A DNA stretch of 44,626 nucleotides from contig MCFH01000112.1 of assembly GCA_002104945.1 (NCBI GenBank), positions 1-44,626 on the forward strand. Direction: 5' to 3'. The notes beneath the pieces are model-generated. The model ran no database searches. It saw nothing but the letters and a program-made list of their open reading frames with translations, and was not told the DNA's origin. The position numbers were made by a program, and so were the translations under genes. This DNA is from Piromyces finnis (Eukaryota; Neocallimastigomycota; Neocallimastigomycetes; Neocallimastigales; Neocallimastigaceae). Shown here one piece after another: positions 43,233 to 44,626 of the stretch; the first letter of the stretch is position 1, and the number at the start of each line of letters is the position of its first letter.

Positions 43233-44576
43233 TTAGATTTTGTGTTTTCTAATACTTTTATTGAATTGAATTAATAATTCTTGATATCTTGGGTTACTTT
43301 CTATTACTGTAGCAGGAACCCAGTGCCAACTTAGGCGGTGTTTATAACGAATTTTATATTCGTAGCGTTTTTCTTTATAATTTGTCCTAAAGTCACCAAT
43401 TTCTATAATTTCTGCATTAGTTTCTTTATATTTAAATCTATTTTTAAATTTATCTGGCGTAGATACATAAGGTTCAAGTTCCGATATGTGAAATACAGGG
43501 TGGTGTTTTGGAAAAGGTGATTTTGAAATATCTATTTTATAATTACCATTGTTTAAAACTTCTAAAACCTTGTAAGGACCATACTTACGAGGCGCTAGTT
43601 TGGCATTTTCAGTAGTAGCAAAAGCAGGAGGTGCATGAATCCAAACTTTTTGTCCTTCATTCAATTCAGGAGCAATAATTCTTTTCTTATCGGCAGCTCT
43701 TTTGTATAAATCTTGAGATCTAAGCAAAACATCTTTAACTAAAAGGAAATTTTTACTAACATCTTTAATGTATTTAAAGTTTGAATCAGAACCTTGAAAC
43801 AAAAAGACATCATCCATAGGTGGGTGGAATCCATAATTAATGAAAAATGGAGTTTGTTTTGTAGATTCATGAACTGTATTATTATAAACAAATTCAGCTA
43901 GATGTAACCATTCAATCCAGTCATCGTGGAAAAATGTTCTTGAATAGCAACGTAAATATTGTTCAATGAAAGAGTTACAACGTTCTACTTGACCAACGGT
44001 CTCATGGTGATCTGTGGTAGCTATTTTTGGCTTAACACGCAATTTTCCCATAATTTCTATCCATAAAGCACTAGTAAATTGTGTTCCTCTGTCCGTATAA
44101 ATATCTGTAGGTAGTCCATGGAGTTTAAAAATATTTTTTAGGAAAGCTTTGGCAGTTTCTTCAGCTGTAGGTATTTCTTTGAACGGAATAAGGTGAATCA
44201 TTTTTGAAAAGCGATCTACAACAACCATTATAACGGAAAACTTTTTTGATTCAGGGAGACCACAAAGAAAATCGATTTCAATAGATTTCCAAGGGCGATC
44301 AGGAATTTCTAAAGGTCTTAAAAGATCATATCTTTTATGTCTATTAACTTTATTTCTGGAACATTGTTCGCAAGAATTGACAAAATTTACGATATCTTGA
44401 TGCATTTTGGGCCACCAAAAATTACGGTTAATTAGTTCTTCAGTTCTTCGAATACCTAAATGTCCAGCAGTAGCGTTATCATGGTACCTGGTTAAAATAT
44501 CTACATGAAGTTTTTCTGGTACATAAATTAAATTATTATATAAAATTAAATTATTTTTTATTTTAAATTTTTCCAT
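43233..44576 (-). CDS. Chromovirus integrase with C-terminal chromodomain (partial Pol)
   Basis: 447 aa from the first Met; the frame is open upstream to a stop at about 44612, so this is the end of a Pol whose RT part is outside or out of frame. The HHCC finger is H32, H39, C69, C72. The catalytic core has D102 (EIDF), D162 (TDRGTQF) and E198 (GQVER), with 35 residues between the last two. A GPY motif (333-335) follows. Residues ~388-438 (AEIIEIGDFR, YEYKIRYK, WHWVPA, then ELLIQF) fit a chromodomain, which in this family steers insertion towards modified histones. The usual WEP is changed to WHWVP. The integrase looks intact and would insert cDNA in the nucleus. Confidence 0.93.
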   Translation of the reverse strand: MEKFKIKNNLILYNNLIYVPEKLHVDILTRYHDNATAGHLGIRRTEELINRNFWWPKMHQDIVNFVNSCEQCSRNKVNRHKRYDLLRPLEIPDRPWKSIEIDFLCGLPESKKFSVIMVVVDRFSKMIHLIPFKEIPTAEETAKAFLKNIFKLHGLPTDIYTDRGTQFTSALWIEIMGKLRVKPKIATTDHHETVGQVERCNSFIEQYLRCYSRTFFHDDWIEWLHLAEFVYNNTVHESTKQTPFFINYGFHPPMDDVFLFQGSDSNFKYIKDVSKNFLLVKDVLLRSQDLYKRAADKKRIIAPELNEGQKVWIHAPPAFATTENAKLAPRKYGPYKVLEVLNNGNYKIDISKSPFPKHHPVFHISELEPYVSTPDKFKNRFKYKETNAEIIEIGDFRTNYKEKRYEYKIRYKHRLSWHWVPATVIESNPRYQELLIQFNKSIRKHKI

Positions 44577-44626
44577 TTTTCTGAAAGGTCTGTAAAAGTA
44601 ACCTTTTAATTATTTTTTATTTAAAT
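44577..44626 (-). other. Sequence before the integrase frame, at window edge
   Basis: Eleven in-frame codons precede the Met at 44576 after a TAA; FYRPFRK may be part of the RNase H-integrase linker. Too short to tell whether the stop is real decay or a frame change. Confidence 0.3.

Larger units (their letters stand above)
41213..44626 (-). mobile_element. Chromodomain Ty3/gypsy element, 3' part
   Basis: On the minus strand: integrase with chromodomain, about 900 nt of untranslated sequence, polypurine tract and 3' LTR. Gag, protease, RT and RNase H would lie beyond the right edge. An in-frame stop at about 44612 upstream of the integrase suggests this copy's pol is broken, or that the reading frame changes there. 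Confidence 0.85.

Overview
This is a repeat-rich eukaryotic window, very AT-rich outside coding sequence (homopolymers, ATT microsatellites, Asn-rich proteins). The only host gene is a secreted BspA-type leucine-rich-repeat plus transglutaminase-like protein. That combination best fits an anaerobic gut fungus (Neocallimastigomycota). This is an inference; no rRNA or other diagnostic marker is present.

Nearly everything else is LTR retrotransposon of two lineages. Lineage 1 (non-chromodomain Ty3/gypsy, 4-bp target duplications, LTRs starting TGATAC or TGGTAC) holds three internal regions. Element A (1-6505) is cut by the window start. Element B (6510-19735) is a near-perfect tandem LTR-internal-LTR-internal-LTR array with period about 6300 bp. 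Element C (22325-25103) is a Gag-only element with two unlike LTRs. All three carry the same stem-loop just before the polypurine tract. B carries a textbook -1 frameshift cassette (T TTA AAC, 6-nt spacer, 7-bp hairpin) that fuses Gag to Pol; A carries a displaced version. Lineage 2 is a chromodomain Ty3/gypsy element (LTR starting TGTCACG, 5-bp duplications). Its integrase, polypurine tract and 3' LTR lie on the minus strand at the right end (44576 down to 41213).

Layout: 1-6505 element A gag (partial), pol and 3' LTR; 6510-19735 element B tandem; 19791-20840 LTR D; 21703-25583 a 1.1-kb palindromic repeat G split at its apex by element C; 25589-30172 a chain of LTRs placed end to end (C', E' interrupted by F', A', a 51-bp A stub, D'); 31566-32594 the secreted host gene (minus); 33015-35025 AT-rich spacer with microsatellite and hairpins; 35026-35680 an inverted, internally deleted copy of the gene; 35769-38674 inverted LTRs A4, A3, C''; 38910-39155 an unexplained hairpin/pseudoknot-rich segment; 39509-40022 second G copy; 40023-42313 two chromovirus LTRs separated by 5 bp; 43233-44576 integrase.

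The most notable points are the frameshift cassette with its decayed relative in A, the conserved pre-PPT hairpin, the end-to-end LTR chain, the Gag-only element with mismatched LTRs at a palindrome apex, the secreted transglutaminase-like protein lacking its catalytic Cys and His, and the structured segment near 39 kb. Alignments and boundaries were made by eye.
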